Part shown: positions 35,874-44,548 of the stretch, one piece after another
Numbering within the stretch: position 1 is the first letter of the stretch
How the letters are laid out: the number at the start of each line of letters is the position of its first letter
Assembly: GCA_016795485.1 (NCBI GenBank)
Contig: JAEUHM010000061.1
Coordinates: forward strand, 29,717-93,716
Reading direction: 5' to 3'
Length of the DNA: 64,000 nucleotides
DNA from: Verrucomicrobiaceae bacterium
GTDB lineage: Bacteria > Verrucomicrobiota > Verrucomicrobiia > Verrucomicrobiales > Verrucomicrobiaceae
Translations under genes and position numbers: made by a program
Notes under the pieces: model-generated
What the model was told of the DNA's origin: nothing
Databases searched by the model: none
Seen by the model: only the letters and a program-made list of their open reading frames with translations

Positions 35874-37264
35874 CAGGCTTCCATTGATCGTGTCACCAAC
35901 CACTTGTGTTTCCCTGTGGCAGTGCGTTGCACCTCAGTCACTGCTTTGAATCGCAAATCGAATCCATCGCCAAGCTTGCGTTTTAAGGCGGCATCCATCG
36001 CTGGAAGTCGTGACGCGCTCCATTGAGGGCCAGCCTGATAGTGACACTCGACTCTTCCTGGGCGGTCCGAGAAAAACTGAACTGCGAGAAGTCCCTCAAA
36101 GATCGAATCGTGCATGTTCAAAGCGGTTAGTGAGACTCTCCTGCCTGATACGCTTTCCAGAAACTCATGCTGACGACCCGTAATGCTCTCAACCTCAGGA
36201 AATTCCACCTCATGAAGACCGCTTGTTGGCATTTTTGCATAATCTCCGGTGCGGTAGCGAACGAGAGGCATCACTTCATTGTGAAAGCTGGTAGCTATCA
36301 CCTCACGCAGCCCATTCTCGTCGGGTTCGCCCCACTCGACAAAACCGTAAGTGGGCCAAAAGTAGAGTCGTCTTGATTTTTGAGGATCCAACTGCGATGC
36401 GAGCACAGCGCGCTCACTGTGTCCGTACCAATGAACCACCGGAGCAGAAAAATACTCTTCCAACCACTGCTGATCGTGAGATGTGAGCACCTCTGAGCCA
36501 CATAATAAACTCTTGGGCTTAAATGTTAACTCAAGTCCCAACTGCTCCACCGCTCGAGCGAGCATGAGCAAAGAACTAGGATATGCAAGAATGTGAGAGG
36601 GTCTGAACTTATTGAGTTCGCTAACATATTCAGGGATGCGGTCGAGAGTTAGGTGATACGAGGATAGGATCTGCCAATTACGAGTAGAGTCGTGCCATGA
36701 GATTCGTCCTGTCGCCTTGCTTGAAGTAGGCGCTCCTCGCAGAACTGATACGCGATCGCCTGGTCGATATGAGCCACGGGCCCAGATTTGATCAAGGTAT
36801 GCCTGTTCCTTGGGTCGACTTACTCCGCGTTGGAGATAGAACCCTACAGGGATGCCAGTTGATCCTCCCGTTGTCATGAACAGACCGTGGCTAGCTAACA
36901 AGTCCTGATTCACCATTTCTTCTCGATGGGCCAAAAGGTCTTGTTTGGTCAGGCAAGGTAATCCTTCAAGTTCAGCCGGGGACTGAATGGGCAATCTTAG
37001 CCCAGAGAATCTCCTCCGGTATAACGGAGTCTTCAGCGCGGCTGTAAGTGTCTCATTCAGAGCTCGGAGTTGATAAGCTTCGATCTGTGATGACGTCCAT
37101 GTCAGAGCTTCTGAAGCTTCGTTGTAGAAGCGTTCGTATGCCGGACCATAACGGATTCCCCTGGGCAGACAGCGATACACCGAGCCAAACACCGACTTTA
37201 ACATCTGAGGTGCAGCCTCGTACAGACTCTTCAATGGATAAAGTCTGTCTTCTAGTGCTTGCAT
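35873..37264 (-). CDS. Phenylacetate-CoA ligase/CapK-like adenylate-forming enzyme
   Basis: A 463-residue member of the CapK/PaaK adenylation family. Motifs seen: FMTTGGSTGIPVGFY (phosphate loop, about 128-142), HWYGHSERAVLASQ and VRYRTGDYAKM (A8-like hinge). CapK-type proteins occur in capsule and exopolysaccharide loci; their acyl substrate is generally unknown. No carrier protein is adjacent. It is separated by 39 bases from the DUF362 gene upstream and coupled to the WecG-like gene downstream. Confidence 0.85.
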   Translation of the reverse strand: MQALEDRLYPLKSLYEAAPQMLKSVFGSVYRCLPRGIRYGPAYERFYNEASEALTWTSSQIEAYQLRALNETLTAALKTPLYRRRFSGLRLPIQSPAELEGLPCLTKQDLLAHREEMVNQDLLASHGLFMTTGGSTGIPVGFYLQRGVSRPKEQAYLDQIWARGSYRPGDRVSVLRGAPTSSKATGRISWHDSTRNWQILSSYHLTLDRIPEYVSELNKFRPSHILAYPSSLLMLARAVEQLGLELTFKPKSLLCGSEVLTSHDQQWLEEYFSAPVVHWYGHSERAVLASQLDPQKSRRLYFWPTYGFVEWGEPDENGLREVIATSFHNEVMPLVRYRTGDYAKMPTSGLHEVEFPEVESITGRQHEFLESVSGRRVSLTALNMHDSIFEGLLAVQFFSDRPGRVECHYQAGPQWSASRLPAMDAALKRKLGDGFDLRFKAVTEVQRTATGKHKWLVTRSMEA

Positions 37265-37303
37265 GAAGCGGTATGGCTAGAGCCACATCAAACGACGTTA
37301 AGG

Positions 37304-38683
37304 TCAGTTATTGATCTCGATGGCTCCCACCCAGCCGAAGTGTGGCTTGAAGCCTAGGCTGTCTTTACGCCTGTAGTCGCCAAGGGACTTGTTGAGTGAC
37401 GGAATATTGCTGACTACGGAGATGCTATCTCGGTCCACAGGTATCAGGGGCATGTTCCGGATTCTGAAGGCACCAACAAGCATTCGCAGTTTCCTCCAAT
37501 CAAAGCCCATTAAGGCACAGCAGGCGGCGTCTACAGCCACGGGATTGGTACCAGAGATAATCATGCCGCAGGCCTTCGGGTCCGGTGACATCGGGCCATT
37601 TCCCTCACCGGCAACTATGGCATCTACGACGCAAAGATACTTGAGTGGTCGCTCTCTGGGCAGTCCATTAGCGTCAAAATTGAACACACACTTGTTGAGG
37701 TCGAGCACCATGCGCCAACAGGTGTCATTGCCGTGCCAATTGCCGCTTCTAACGGTTTTCTCGGTGTCACCGAAAGCAAAGCGTCCCAACCTTTTAATTG
37801 GAACAAAAGCTTTACTCAATTGTGGATGCCTGGAGAGAAAGCGTTTGATCCTGCCCATCCAAGAGTGTTCCAGCTTTGCTTTTGCTGTTGTAGCAGGAAA
37901 CTGGTCGCCTCCTTGATCTGGAGTTCCTTCTGTGTGATGAGGAAGCCAGTTTTTGCTTGCGTTGATTCCTACCAAGTTCTTTAGCGCGCAGGTGAGCCCC
38001 ACCTTTTTGTGGCACTTTAGCTTTGGCAAGTTGATCAACACATCTGCTGCTAAGGGTGTCCGGCAAAGTTGATACTCATGCTTCGTGCCCATGTGGTGAG
38101 CATTTGTTTCATGCATGTCGTAGCTGGCTCCGTAGAGTCGCCCCAGGCCATGAAATCCCACAAACTCGCTGGCTTCGTTTAGCGGAATGGTCGTCGCACC
38201 CATGGGATCGCCGGGAAGTTCTTTCTTCGACACCGTGACGCCATCAATCGAGTGCCATTCTTCAATCCGCAGGTCAAGAAGTTGAACGTTCAGGCCGGGC
38301 CACTTCTGCTTTGCGCGCTGAACCAACCCGTCCAGATCGCAATACTCTCGAAGTCGAGCGAACGAAGAGTCTGTCTGTGGGGCATCGCATATGGTTATGC
38401 GTCCACTATCTGCAAGTCGTTCCGCAACCCAGTTAGTGACCGCGGATATCACCGACGGATGAGTTATCACGTGTTCCCATTGGTTGGGGCCGGGTCGCCT
38501 TTCGTCGTGTTCCTTCACCCAATTGGGCTTCAGCACCACATGATCTCCTGGAGTGATGAAGTCATCTTGCAAAGACAGTGCGCTCAGCGCCTCCACCACA
38601 GTCTTGTCTACGTTGGAGTCATAAGCAGCGCGGTCCTGCCTCCAAACGGCGACCTTGCCTTCTGACGTGGCAGCAAGGCTCAT
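37304..38683 (-). CDS. DUF362 protein; candidate nickel-pincer-cofactor user
   Basis: A 459-residue DUF362-family protein: LKPNWVKEHD near the N-terminus, ITHPSVISAVTNWV, LINLPKLKCHKKVGLTCALKN (split here as LINLPKLKCH and TCALKN at 216-236) and NPVAVDAACCALMG. DUF362 has no settled function. Its start overlaps the larC stop by ATGA. H225 and K235 are ten residues apart, with H249/H250 after, the same arrangement as His174, Lys184 and His200 of lactate racemase LarA, where Lys184 holds the nickel-pincer nucleotide. The counterpart of LarA His108 is not evident. Family call is firm; the cofactor idea is inference. Confidence 0.85.
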   Translation of the reverse strand: MSLAATSEGKVAVWRQDRAAYDSNVDKTVVEALSALSLQDDFITPGDHVVLKPNWVKEHDERRPGPNQWEHVITHPSVISAVTNWVAERLADSGRITICDAPQTDSSFARLREYCDLDGLVQRAKQKWPGLNVQLLDLRIEEWHSIDGVTVSKKELPGDPMGATTIPLNEASEFVGFHGLGRLYGASYDMHETNAHHMGTKHEYQLCRTPLAADVLINLPKLKCHKKVGLTCALKNLVGINASKNWLPHHTEGTPDQGGDQFPATTAKAKLEHSWMGRIKRFLSRHPQLSKAFVPIKRLGRFAFGDTEKTVRSGNWHGNDTCWRMVLDLNKCVFNFDANGLPRERPLKYLCVVDAIVAGEGNGPMSPDPKACGMIISGTNPVAVDAACCALMGFDWRKLRMLVGAFRIRNMPLIPVDRDSISVVSNIPSLNKSLGDYRRKDSLGFKPHFGWVGAIEINN

Positions 38684-39876
38684 TGGATCGAATGATGATG
38701 ACTGAGTTCGTGAGCATAGCGAGCCGCCGTTTCTGCTGCTACGTACACTTCTCGTAATGGAACGTTAGCTGTACGTGCAAGACGTCTACAATCTTCAAAC
38801 TCAGGTGCGTATTTGTGCTGCCCGTTCGGTAGATGGCCCACCTTGACAAATGTTTTACCCCACGGCGTCTCGACTTCGATTCGATCACGGTGCAACAGGC
38901 TCCGTTGGAGTTCCTGTTCCCGCACTCCAAGAGAACTAGTTTCGGTCAAGATGAGTGAGCGCATGGCTGCCTTGTCTTCAGGCCTGGCAATGACGCTCAA
39001 AACGACACCGGAACGATCCTTTTTCATGTGCGTTGGTGTCATCGTCACGTCGAGCGCTCCAGCTTCTAGCAAGCGTTGCATAACGTGTGCTTGAAGTTCA
39101 GGATTCTGATCGTCAATGTTCGTTTCGAGTACAGCCACAGTGTCTACTTCAAGACCGTTGCCTTCAGCATCGCCAAGGAAGACACGAAGAAGATTGGGAA
39201 TCATCAGGTCCCAGTTTCCTGCTCCGTAGCCAACATGTTCTAACTTCATCGAAGGAAGTCCGCCAAAGCGTGTTGCCAAGTGACGTGCAATCGCTGCCCC
39301 TGTGGGTGTGACCAGTTCAGCATCTACCCCAATACCTTTGATGGGCACGCCCTTGAGGATTGCCACGGTGGCCGGGGCAGGGAGTGGGATCTGGCCATGG
39401 GCACCTTTGATGAAACCACGTCCCATCGGAAGCGGACTGCATTCAACTTTCTCAACTCCGAGTGCCTCGATACAGAGGAGGGATCCGCAGATGTCTAGAA
39501 TCGCATCTTCGCCACTGACTTCGTGGAGGTGCACCTCATCAATTGGCATCCCGTGAATATGGGCCTCTGCTTCACCAATAATGCGGACGATCTTCAGTGC
39601 GCCTGACTTTACCCTAGGTGGAAGCTCGCTCGCTTGAATCACTTGCTCAATTGCTGGAAGAGGTCGCGCATGCGGCTGCGGGCCTACTCGCACGTCGACT
39701 TTGGTTGCGGCAAATCCGTTCTTATCCACTCGTCGAACTTCCAAGGCCCATCCCTCTATGGGTAGCTTTTGAAGCTCCGTTCTCAACCACGTTGCATCCA
39801 CTCCCAAATCAATACAGGCACCAAGCATCATATCGCCAGAGATTCCTGCAATGCAGTCTAAGTAGAGAGTTTTCAT
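38680..39876 (-). CDS. larC: Nickel-pincer nucleotide synthesis protein LarC (nickel insertion)
   Basis: A 398-residue LarC in a single uninterrupted frame, unlike the frameshift-expressed LarC1/LarC2 of Lactiplantibacillus. Motifs: YLDCIAGISGDMMLGACIDLG at the N-terminus (YLDCIAGISGDM shown), HLHEVSGEDAILDICG, ELVTPTGAAIA, and the C-terminal DDQNPELQAHVMQRL. LarC inserts nickel into the pyridinium dithiocarboxylate cofactor in a CTP-dependent reaction. It begins a minus-strand run, directly coupled to DUF362, and is divergent from the GT9 gene across 39 bases. Confidence 0.93.
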   Translation of the reverse strand: MKTLYLDCIAGISGDMMLGACIDLGVDATWLRTELQKLPIEGWALEVRRVDKNGFAATKVDVRVGPQPHARPLPAIEQVIQASELPPRVKSGALKIVRIIGEAEAHIHGMPIDEVHLHEVSGEDAILDICGSLLCIEALGVEKVECSPLPMGRGFIKGAHGQIPLPAPATVAILKGVPIKGIGVDAELVTPTGAAIARHLATRFGGLPSMKLEHVGYGAGNWDLMIPNLLRVFLGDAEGNGLEVDTVAVLETNIDDQNPELQAHVMQRLLEAGALDVTMTPTHMKKDRSGVVLSVIARPEDKAAMRSLILTETSSLGVREQELQRSLLHRDRIEVETPWGKTFVKVGHLPNGQHKYAPEFEDCRRLARTANVPLREVYVAAETAARYAHELSHHHSIQ

Positions 39877-39915
39877 GGATTTGATGGCCGGAGCAATGTA
39901 ATCACACTTAGCCTC

Positions 39916-40914
39916 ATGACGCTCCTCATATCAAAGGTCAATCAGTTGGGGGACAACGTGGTCTTTTTGCCTGTTGTCCAACAATTGCGCGCATTGATGC
40001 CGGATTTGCGAATGATTGTGGCGACAAGTCCGGTCGCAGCTCCTTTGTTCGAGAGGTGTGTGGAGCGCGTTGAGGTCGTAACCACGCCGACCAGAGATTT
40101 TAACGCTGCGTGGAAGCATCCCATGAGGCTTTTGGAACTCGGTAAAGAGTGGAGACGTCTTCGGCCAGATGTCGTGATGTTGGGAAACGACCAAGGTAAT
40201 GTCGCGGCTCTCTTGTCTTGGCTGTCTGGAGCGGTTGTGCGCGTGGGACCCGCATTTCCAAGCCGTCCATCCACTCCTTTCATTAACCACCAAGTTAGCT
40301 ACAATTTGAAGCGCCATGTTGTGTTACAGAACTGGGAGTTGGCACAGAGAACCGCAATGAATCTTGGCGTGTCAATGTCTGGAGGCCCACCGACTCCCAA
40401 TCTTAGTGGATTGATATCGGGTGATGGCGAGGCTTTCGACGTTGTTGTTCATCCTGGAGCAAGCCGCGAGTATAAGCGCTGGCCGTTGGATCACTTTGTT
40501 GATCTCGCGAATGGGCTGAGCCGCCGATATCGTGTTGCGTGGATCGACGACGGCCGGACGATCAGAGTGGACCCTGCCGTGAAGGTGATCAGGCCAACGA
40601 GCTTAAATGATTTCGTAACGATCATGGCCCATTCAAAACTTTTCATCGGCAACAACTCAGGGCCGATGAACATCGCGAGCGCACTGGGAATGAAGGGAAT
40701 CGTGTTTAATGGACCTTCGACCGATAACTGGGATCCGTATTGGCATCGGGAACGGTTTATCTTGCTGCGAGACCCTCAATTAAGTTGTCAGCCATGTGAT
40801 CTGTATGAGCGTCCAGTCAACGTTTGTGGGAACGCCTCAGATCCGATGGCGTGTATGAAGCGGTGGAGAGTGGAGGAAGTCTCATCTATGGCGAATCAGC
40901 TTTTGCTACCATGA
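39916..40914 (+). CDS. GT9 heptosyltransferase-like glycosyltransferase
   Basis: A 332-residue GT-B enzyme of family 9 (WaaC/WaaF/RfaQ type). Seen are ISKVNQLGDNVVFLPVVQQLR, VVVHPGASREYKRWP (the donor-site HPG...KRWP motif) and LFIGNNSGPMNIASALG. A Cys-rich end (CQPCDLYERPVNVC) is common in this family. It is the only plus-strand gene inside the polysaccharide locus. With GmhA and the heptose kinase present, an ADP-heptose-type donor is plausible but not shown. Confidence 0.9.
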   Translation: MTLLISKVNQLGDNVVFLPVVQQLRALMPDLRMIVATSPVAAPLFERCVERVEVVTTPTRDFNAAWKHPMRLLELGKEWRRLRPDVVMLGNDQGNVAALLSWLSGAVVRVGPAFPSRPSTPFINHQVSYNLKRHVVLQNWELAQRTAMNLGVSMSGGPPTPNLSGLISGDGEAFDVVVHPGASREYKRWPLDHFVDLANGLSRRYRVAWIDDGRTIRVDPAVKVIRPTSLNDFVTIMAHSKLFIGNNSGPMNIASALGMKGIVFNGPSTDNWDPYWHRERFILLRDPQLSCQPCDLYERPVNVCGNASDPMACMKRWRVEEVSSMANQLLLP

Positions 40915-40918
40915 AGGA

Positions 40919-41734
40919 TCACTTCAACACAGCCAAGTAGTTGGACACTCCACGAAAATACTCCAGATCCTCGTAATAGGTTTGGATCGGGAGGAGCCGG
41001 CCACATGGTGTGATGCGGGAGATGGCAAATCCGGCTTCGTTGAGAAGGTCCCAGAAGTCACGAAAGAACGTTCTTGAGTTGATGTTGCCGGAACCAAACT
41101 CAAAAGCTAGTGCGTTAATCCGTCTACTTTTCAGTGTGTTTTTTGCGCCTTTGAGCACCGATAACTCATGACCTTCCACATCTAGCTTCATGAAATCGAT
41201 TCGATCAATGCCGAGTGCTTCTACTTCATGGTCCACTGTCGAAAGTGAAACGCTGACTGGCTTGTAATCGAGATGACTGAAGTAAGTCTCACCACGCTCA
41301 TGGAGAGAGGCTGAGCCATCAGTTGGGCCTGAAGAGTAAAGTTGTGCGCTGCCTGCTGTCTCTGATAGACCAACTGGGCGAAGAGAGGCCTTAAGTTCAC
41401 CGCGTGAGCTGAGGATGGCCTGACAGTCTGGAGATGGCTCAAACATATAAACGCGTGAGTCTGGTTTAAGTTGCTGCATCATCATTGACCACTCCCCTCG
41501 ATTAGCTCCAACGTCGAAGATCACGGCATGATCTCTGCCAAGAGTGTTTGCAGCACACGCCACCTCGGAAGCCAGATCCCAGCCAGTGCCAGAACCGCGA
41601 CCTAGTAGAAAATTGAAATACGCGTCCGCTGCGAGCGATAGACGACTCAATAGAGGATGTGTCATCACTGAAGAGAGAAGCGGTGCAGCAGCTTTAGCCG
41701 CGCGATTCAGTGGCGATGGCTCATTGAGGTTCAT
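40919..41734 (-). CDS. FkbM family SAM-dependent methyltransferase
   Basis: A 271-residue FkbM methyltransferase. The SAM site is VIFDVGANRGEWSMMM with VYMFEPSP, and the family motif FMKLDVEGHELSVLKGA is clear. FkbM enzymes O-methylate hydroxyls, in polysaccharide loci often sugars. It overlaps larB by four bases (ATGA at 41731-41734) and is the last gene of the run that starts with the DAHP synthase. It converges with the GT9 gene with only four bases between. Confidence 0.9.
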   Translation of the reverse strand: MNLNEPSPLNRAAKAAAPLLSSVMTHPLLSRLSLAADAYFNFLLGRGSGTGWDLASEVACAANTLGRDHAVIFDVGANRGEWSMMMQQLKPDSRVYMFEPSPDCQAILSSRGELKASLRPVGLSETAGSAQLYSSGPTDGSASLHERGETYFSHLDYKPVSVSLSTVDHEVEALGIDRIDFMKLDVEGHELSVLKGAKNTLKSRRINALAFEFGSGNINSRTFFRDFWDLLNEAGFAISRITPCGRLLPIQTYYEDLEYFRGVSNYLAVLK

Positions 41735-42405
41735 GTTCCCTTGAGGTTCTTAAGACACGAGAGGATTCTGTGGGCTGCCACAGCCGCGCCAAAACCGTTG
41801 TCGATGTTCACAACGGTCATGCCTGCTGCACAAGAGTTCAACATTGACATCAATGCCGCTAAGCCGCCAAGCCCGGTCCCGTACCCTACACTCGTTGGCA
41901 CAGCAATGATGGGTTGACGCGCGAGCCCTCCTATCACGCTTGCAAGGGCTCCTTCCATCCCAGCGACAACGATGATCACTTGGCTCTTATCGACCTCATC
42001 GAGTCGAGTGATGAGTCGATGAATACCTGCAACGCCTACATCTCGAAGTCGGCTGACAGTGTAGCCGAGATATTCGAGGGTAAGTGCAGCTTGCTCTGCT
42101 GTGGGCAGATCTGCGGTCCCCGCACAAATGACGGCAACAGTGTGTTGATCGCTTGTTGGTGACATTTTGCCGATCCAGCAAATACCTGACCTCGAATCGT
42201 GATCAGCATTGGGGATCGCGGTCTGGATATGGAAGAATGCGCCATCATCAATCCCCGTGGCTAGTGCGTGACCGTGGGTTTCATACAGCCTCCGCATGGC
42301 AAAGGTGATTTGCTCGATAGTTTTGCCTTTGCCGTAGACCACTTCTGGAAAGCCCTGTCGTTGGAGACGGTCTATATCAAGGCTGATCTCTGGTTCAGAC
42401 ATCAC
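41731..42405 (-). CDS. larB: Nickel-pincer nucleotide synthesis protein LarB
   Basis: A 224-residue LarB. The C-terminal PurE-like domain carries VAVICAGTADLPTAEQAALTLEYLG, VVAGMEGALASVIGGL and the VPTSVGYGTGLGGLAAL stretch with NIDNGFGAA, all diagnostic for LarB. It carboxylates nicotinic acid adenine dinucleotide and hydrolyses the phosphoanhydride, the first step of cofactor synthesis. It is coupled by ATGA overlaps to methyltransferase genes on both sides (41731-41734 and 42402-42405). Confidence 0.94.
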   Translation of the reverse strand: MMSEPEISLDIDRLQRQGFPEVVYGKGKTIEQITFAMRRLYETHGHALATGIDDGAFFHIQTAIPNADHDSRSGICWIGKMSPTSDQHTVAVICAGTADLPTAEQAALTLEYLGYTVSRLRDVGVAGIHRLITRLDEVDKSQVIIVVAGMEGALASVIGGLARQPIIAVPTSVGYGTGLGGLAALMSMLNSCAAGMTVVNIDNGFGAAVAAHRILSCLKNLKGT

Positions 42406-43142
42406 GAGAGTTTTGATGCGACCGCAAGCATATCCGGCAGAGCGCAGAGCCTATCCACATTATCAGTGGAGGTTGGTGGTCCACCATGCCTTGCCTGGAG
42501 CATGACACGGGCAAGTTTCTGAATGAATGCGCTTAGAATCCACCTGAGCCGTCCCGACAACGAGGAAGAACAATAGTGCACACCGCGGACATAGCGAACT
42601 TCGTAGCCAGTCGCACGGAGACACTGCGCGATACTTGTTGGTGTTAGTCCGATCTCGTGTGTGAAGTCGCCATAGCGTGTAGCTGAAGCCAACGGAGCCT
42701 GCGCATTAAAGGTTTGAAGCCAGATTTCACCGCTGTTGGAGAGGCGGTCTCGTGAAAGGGTCAAAAACTCGATCAGTTCATCCTTGGTAAAGTGTTCGAT
42801 GACATCCTTAGCGTGAATCAGGTCAAACTTTCTATCTTTCGCTTTCAGGTAGTTGAAGATTAGACCAAGCTCAAAGTGAACTCCGGGGAGCCAATTTCGT
42901 GCGGTTGCCAAGTCTTCTGATGCACTATCAACTCCATACAAGTTCTGGTAGCCTTTCTCAGTGAGCCAAGCAAGCCATTCACCTTTACCACATCCAGCAT
43001 CCAAAATGTGTGCTGCTTTGTTGGCCGGAAAGTCGACATAGGTCGTGTCGAGCGCGGGAAACATGGATCGGCCTTGGTCAAATGCTTTGAGGCCTCCGAA
43101 ATTGGCCGAGTAGCATGAGTAGAGTTTGTCTCTGTACTTCAT
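42402..43142 (-). CDS. Class I SAM-dependent methyltransferase
   Basis: A 246-residue methyltransferase with HILDAGCGKGEWLAWLTEKG (motif I), GVDSASEDLATAR, FDLIHAKDVIEHF (motif II region) and an alpha-helical C-terminal cap. It belongs to the Methyltransf_23/11 type. The substrate is unknown. It sits between larB and larE with four-base overlaps on each side, which makes a role linked to the cofactor product or the same sugar worth considering. Confidence 0.85.
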   Translation of the reverse strand: MKYRDKLYSCYSANFGGLKAFDQGRSMFPALDTTYVDFPANKAAHILDAGCGKGEWLAWLTEKGYQNLYGVDSASEDLATARNWLPGVHFELGLIFNYLKAKDRKFDLIHAKDVIEHFTKDELIEFLTLSRDRLSNSGEIWLQTFNAQAPLASATRYGDFTHEIGLTPTSIAQCLRATGYEVRYVRGVHYCSSSLSGRLRWILSAFIQKLARVMLQARHGGPPTSTDNVDRLCALPDMLAVASKLS

Positions 43143-43933
43143 GAGCGACTCTTTAGCACCTCGTTGGAGCTGCCACTGCGTAACCCCTCCAAGTCTAGTG
43201 TCACATAGACGAAACCAACAGCCTTCATGGCATCCTGAATGCGTGCCCGCTCTTGGATGGCATGGGCGAGCTCGCTATCTGGCACTTCTAAGCGAGCGAC
43301 ATTACCGTGGTGTCGTACCCTGAGGTCCGAGAAGCCAATCTCTTTTAACATGAGCTCCGCTTTTTCGATCTGAGCGAGAATGGGAATCGTCACGGGGCTG
43401 CCGTAGGGCACTCGGGACGCTAGGCATGCGGCAGCTGGCTTATCCCAATTTGACAACCCTAGTTCGCGAGCTGCGGCGCGCACGTCCTCTTTGCGGAAGC
43501 CTAGTTCACACAAAGGACTCATGATGCCAAGCTCGCGGGTTGCTGCTCTGCCCGGTCTCACATCTTGGGTGTCGTCTGCATTCATTCCGTCTACGATCAG
43601 GTCGTCGCCCGCCACTGATCTGATGGTCGAGTAGACGTTCTGCTTGCAATAGTAGCAACGGTTGGGCGCATTCACTTGATAGCGTGGATCAGAAGTCTCG
43701 GTAGTGGCAAGTATTCGGAGGTTTGCGCCCATCGAGTGGGCCAACGCAATCGCGGAATCCTTCTCCGATCCTGGTAAGCTCTCGGAAACGGCAAGAAAAG
43801 CGGTGGTTCGGTGGCCTAGCTCGTCATGTGCTACTTTGAGAACAACAGTGCTGTCCACTCCACCAGAGTAAGCGACAGCCACACGATCTTTAGACCTGAA
43901 CCACTGGCGCAGTTGCTCCAGTTTTGTTTGCAT
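43139..43933 (-). CDS. larE: Nickel-pincer nucleotide synthesis protein LarE (sulfur transfer)
   Basis: A 264-residue PP-loop ATPase. AYSGGVDSTVV is at residues 21-31. Cysteines are C93 and C96 (NRCYYCK) and C170 in the KPAAACLASR motif, the position of the sacrificial sulfur-donating cysteine of Lactiplantibacillus LarE. LarE adenylates and sulfurates the carboxylated precursor. A CxxC plus one further Cys is also compatible with the iron-sulfur type of LarE. Its stop overlaps the methyltransferase start by ATGA, and gmhA is nine bases upstream. Confidence 0.94.
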   Translation of the reverse strand: MQTKLEQLRQWFRSKDRVAVAYSGGVDSTVVLKVAHDELGHRTTAFLAVSESLPGSEKDSAIALAHSMGANLRILATTETSDPRYQVNAPNRCYYCKQNVYSTIRSVAGDDLIVDGMNADDTQDVRPGRAATRELGIMSPLCELGFRKEDVRAAARELGLSNWDKPAAACLASRVPYGSPVTIPILAQIEKAELMLKEIGFSDLRVRHHGNVARLEVPDSELAHAIQERARIQDAMKAVGFVYVTLDLEGLRSGSSNEVLKSRS

Positions 43934-43942
43934 TTTGTTTCT

Positions 43943-44518
43943 TCAGGAGAAGGCCCTGTCCACCATCTCACAGAGGATGTGTCCCACGATCATGTGACAC
44001 TCTTGAGCGTGAGAAGTCGTCGGAGTTGGGGCCTTGAATGCAATCTTTGCGATCTCGGCAGCCTTTCCTCCGCTCTCGGCAGTCCATGATATCGTTATGC
44101 AGCCGCGTTCGTTGGCCTTATCGAGGCCCGCTATGACATTGGCGCTGTTTCCGCTCGTGGTGATTCCAATCACGACATCTCCGCTAGCAGCCAAGCCTTC
44201 GATCTGGCGAGCAAAAATGGTGTCGAATCCAAAATCGTTGCCACAGGCCGTCAGCATAGAAGTATCGGTGGTCAGTGCGATGGATGGGAGGGATCGGCGA
44301 TTGGTGCGAAATCGGATCACAAACTCAGCGGCTAGGTGTTGAGCGTCTGCGGCACTACCACCGTTACCAAAAAAGATGATCTTGTTGCCTGCATGGAGGG
44401 CTTTGATGATGCAGTCGGAGATCCTCTCCAGCACAGGGAGGCAACCGGGCAGTCTTGATACCGAAGTCTCGTGTGACTTCAGTTCTGAAGCGAATATCTC
44501 TGCAAATGTGGCTGACAT
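43943..44518 (-). CDS. gmhA: Sedoheptulose-7-phosphate isomerase
   Basis: A 191-residue SIS-domain protein close to GmhA. It shows IIFFGNGGSAADAQHLAAEFV, LPSIALTTDTSMLTACGNDFGFD, GITTSGNSANV and a C-terminal HMIVGHILCEMVD helix. GmhA makes D-glycero-D-manno-heptose 7-phosphate. The heptose kinase (50962-51939) is in the same run and a GT9 is nearby, so a heptose-containing glycan is likely. GmhB and the adenylyltransferase are not in the window. Confidence 0.92.
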   Translation of the reverse strand: MSATFAEIFASELKSHETSVSRLPGCLPVLERISDCIIKALHAGNKIIFFGNGGSAADAQHLAAEFVIRFRTNRRSLPSIALTTDTSMLTACGNDFGFDTIFARQIEGLAASGDVVIGITTSGNSANVIAGLDKANERGCITISWTAESGGKAAEIAKIAFKAPTPTTSHAQECHMIVGHILCEMVDRAFS

Positions 44519-44548
44519 AAGGCAATCGTCCGTGCTGTGAGGCGCAAG

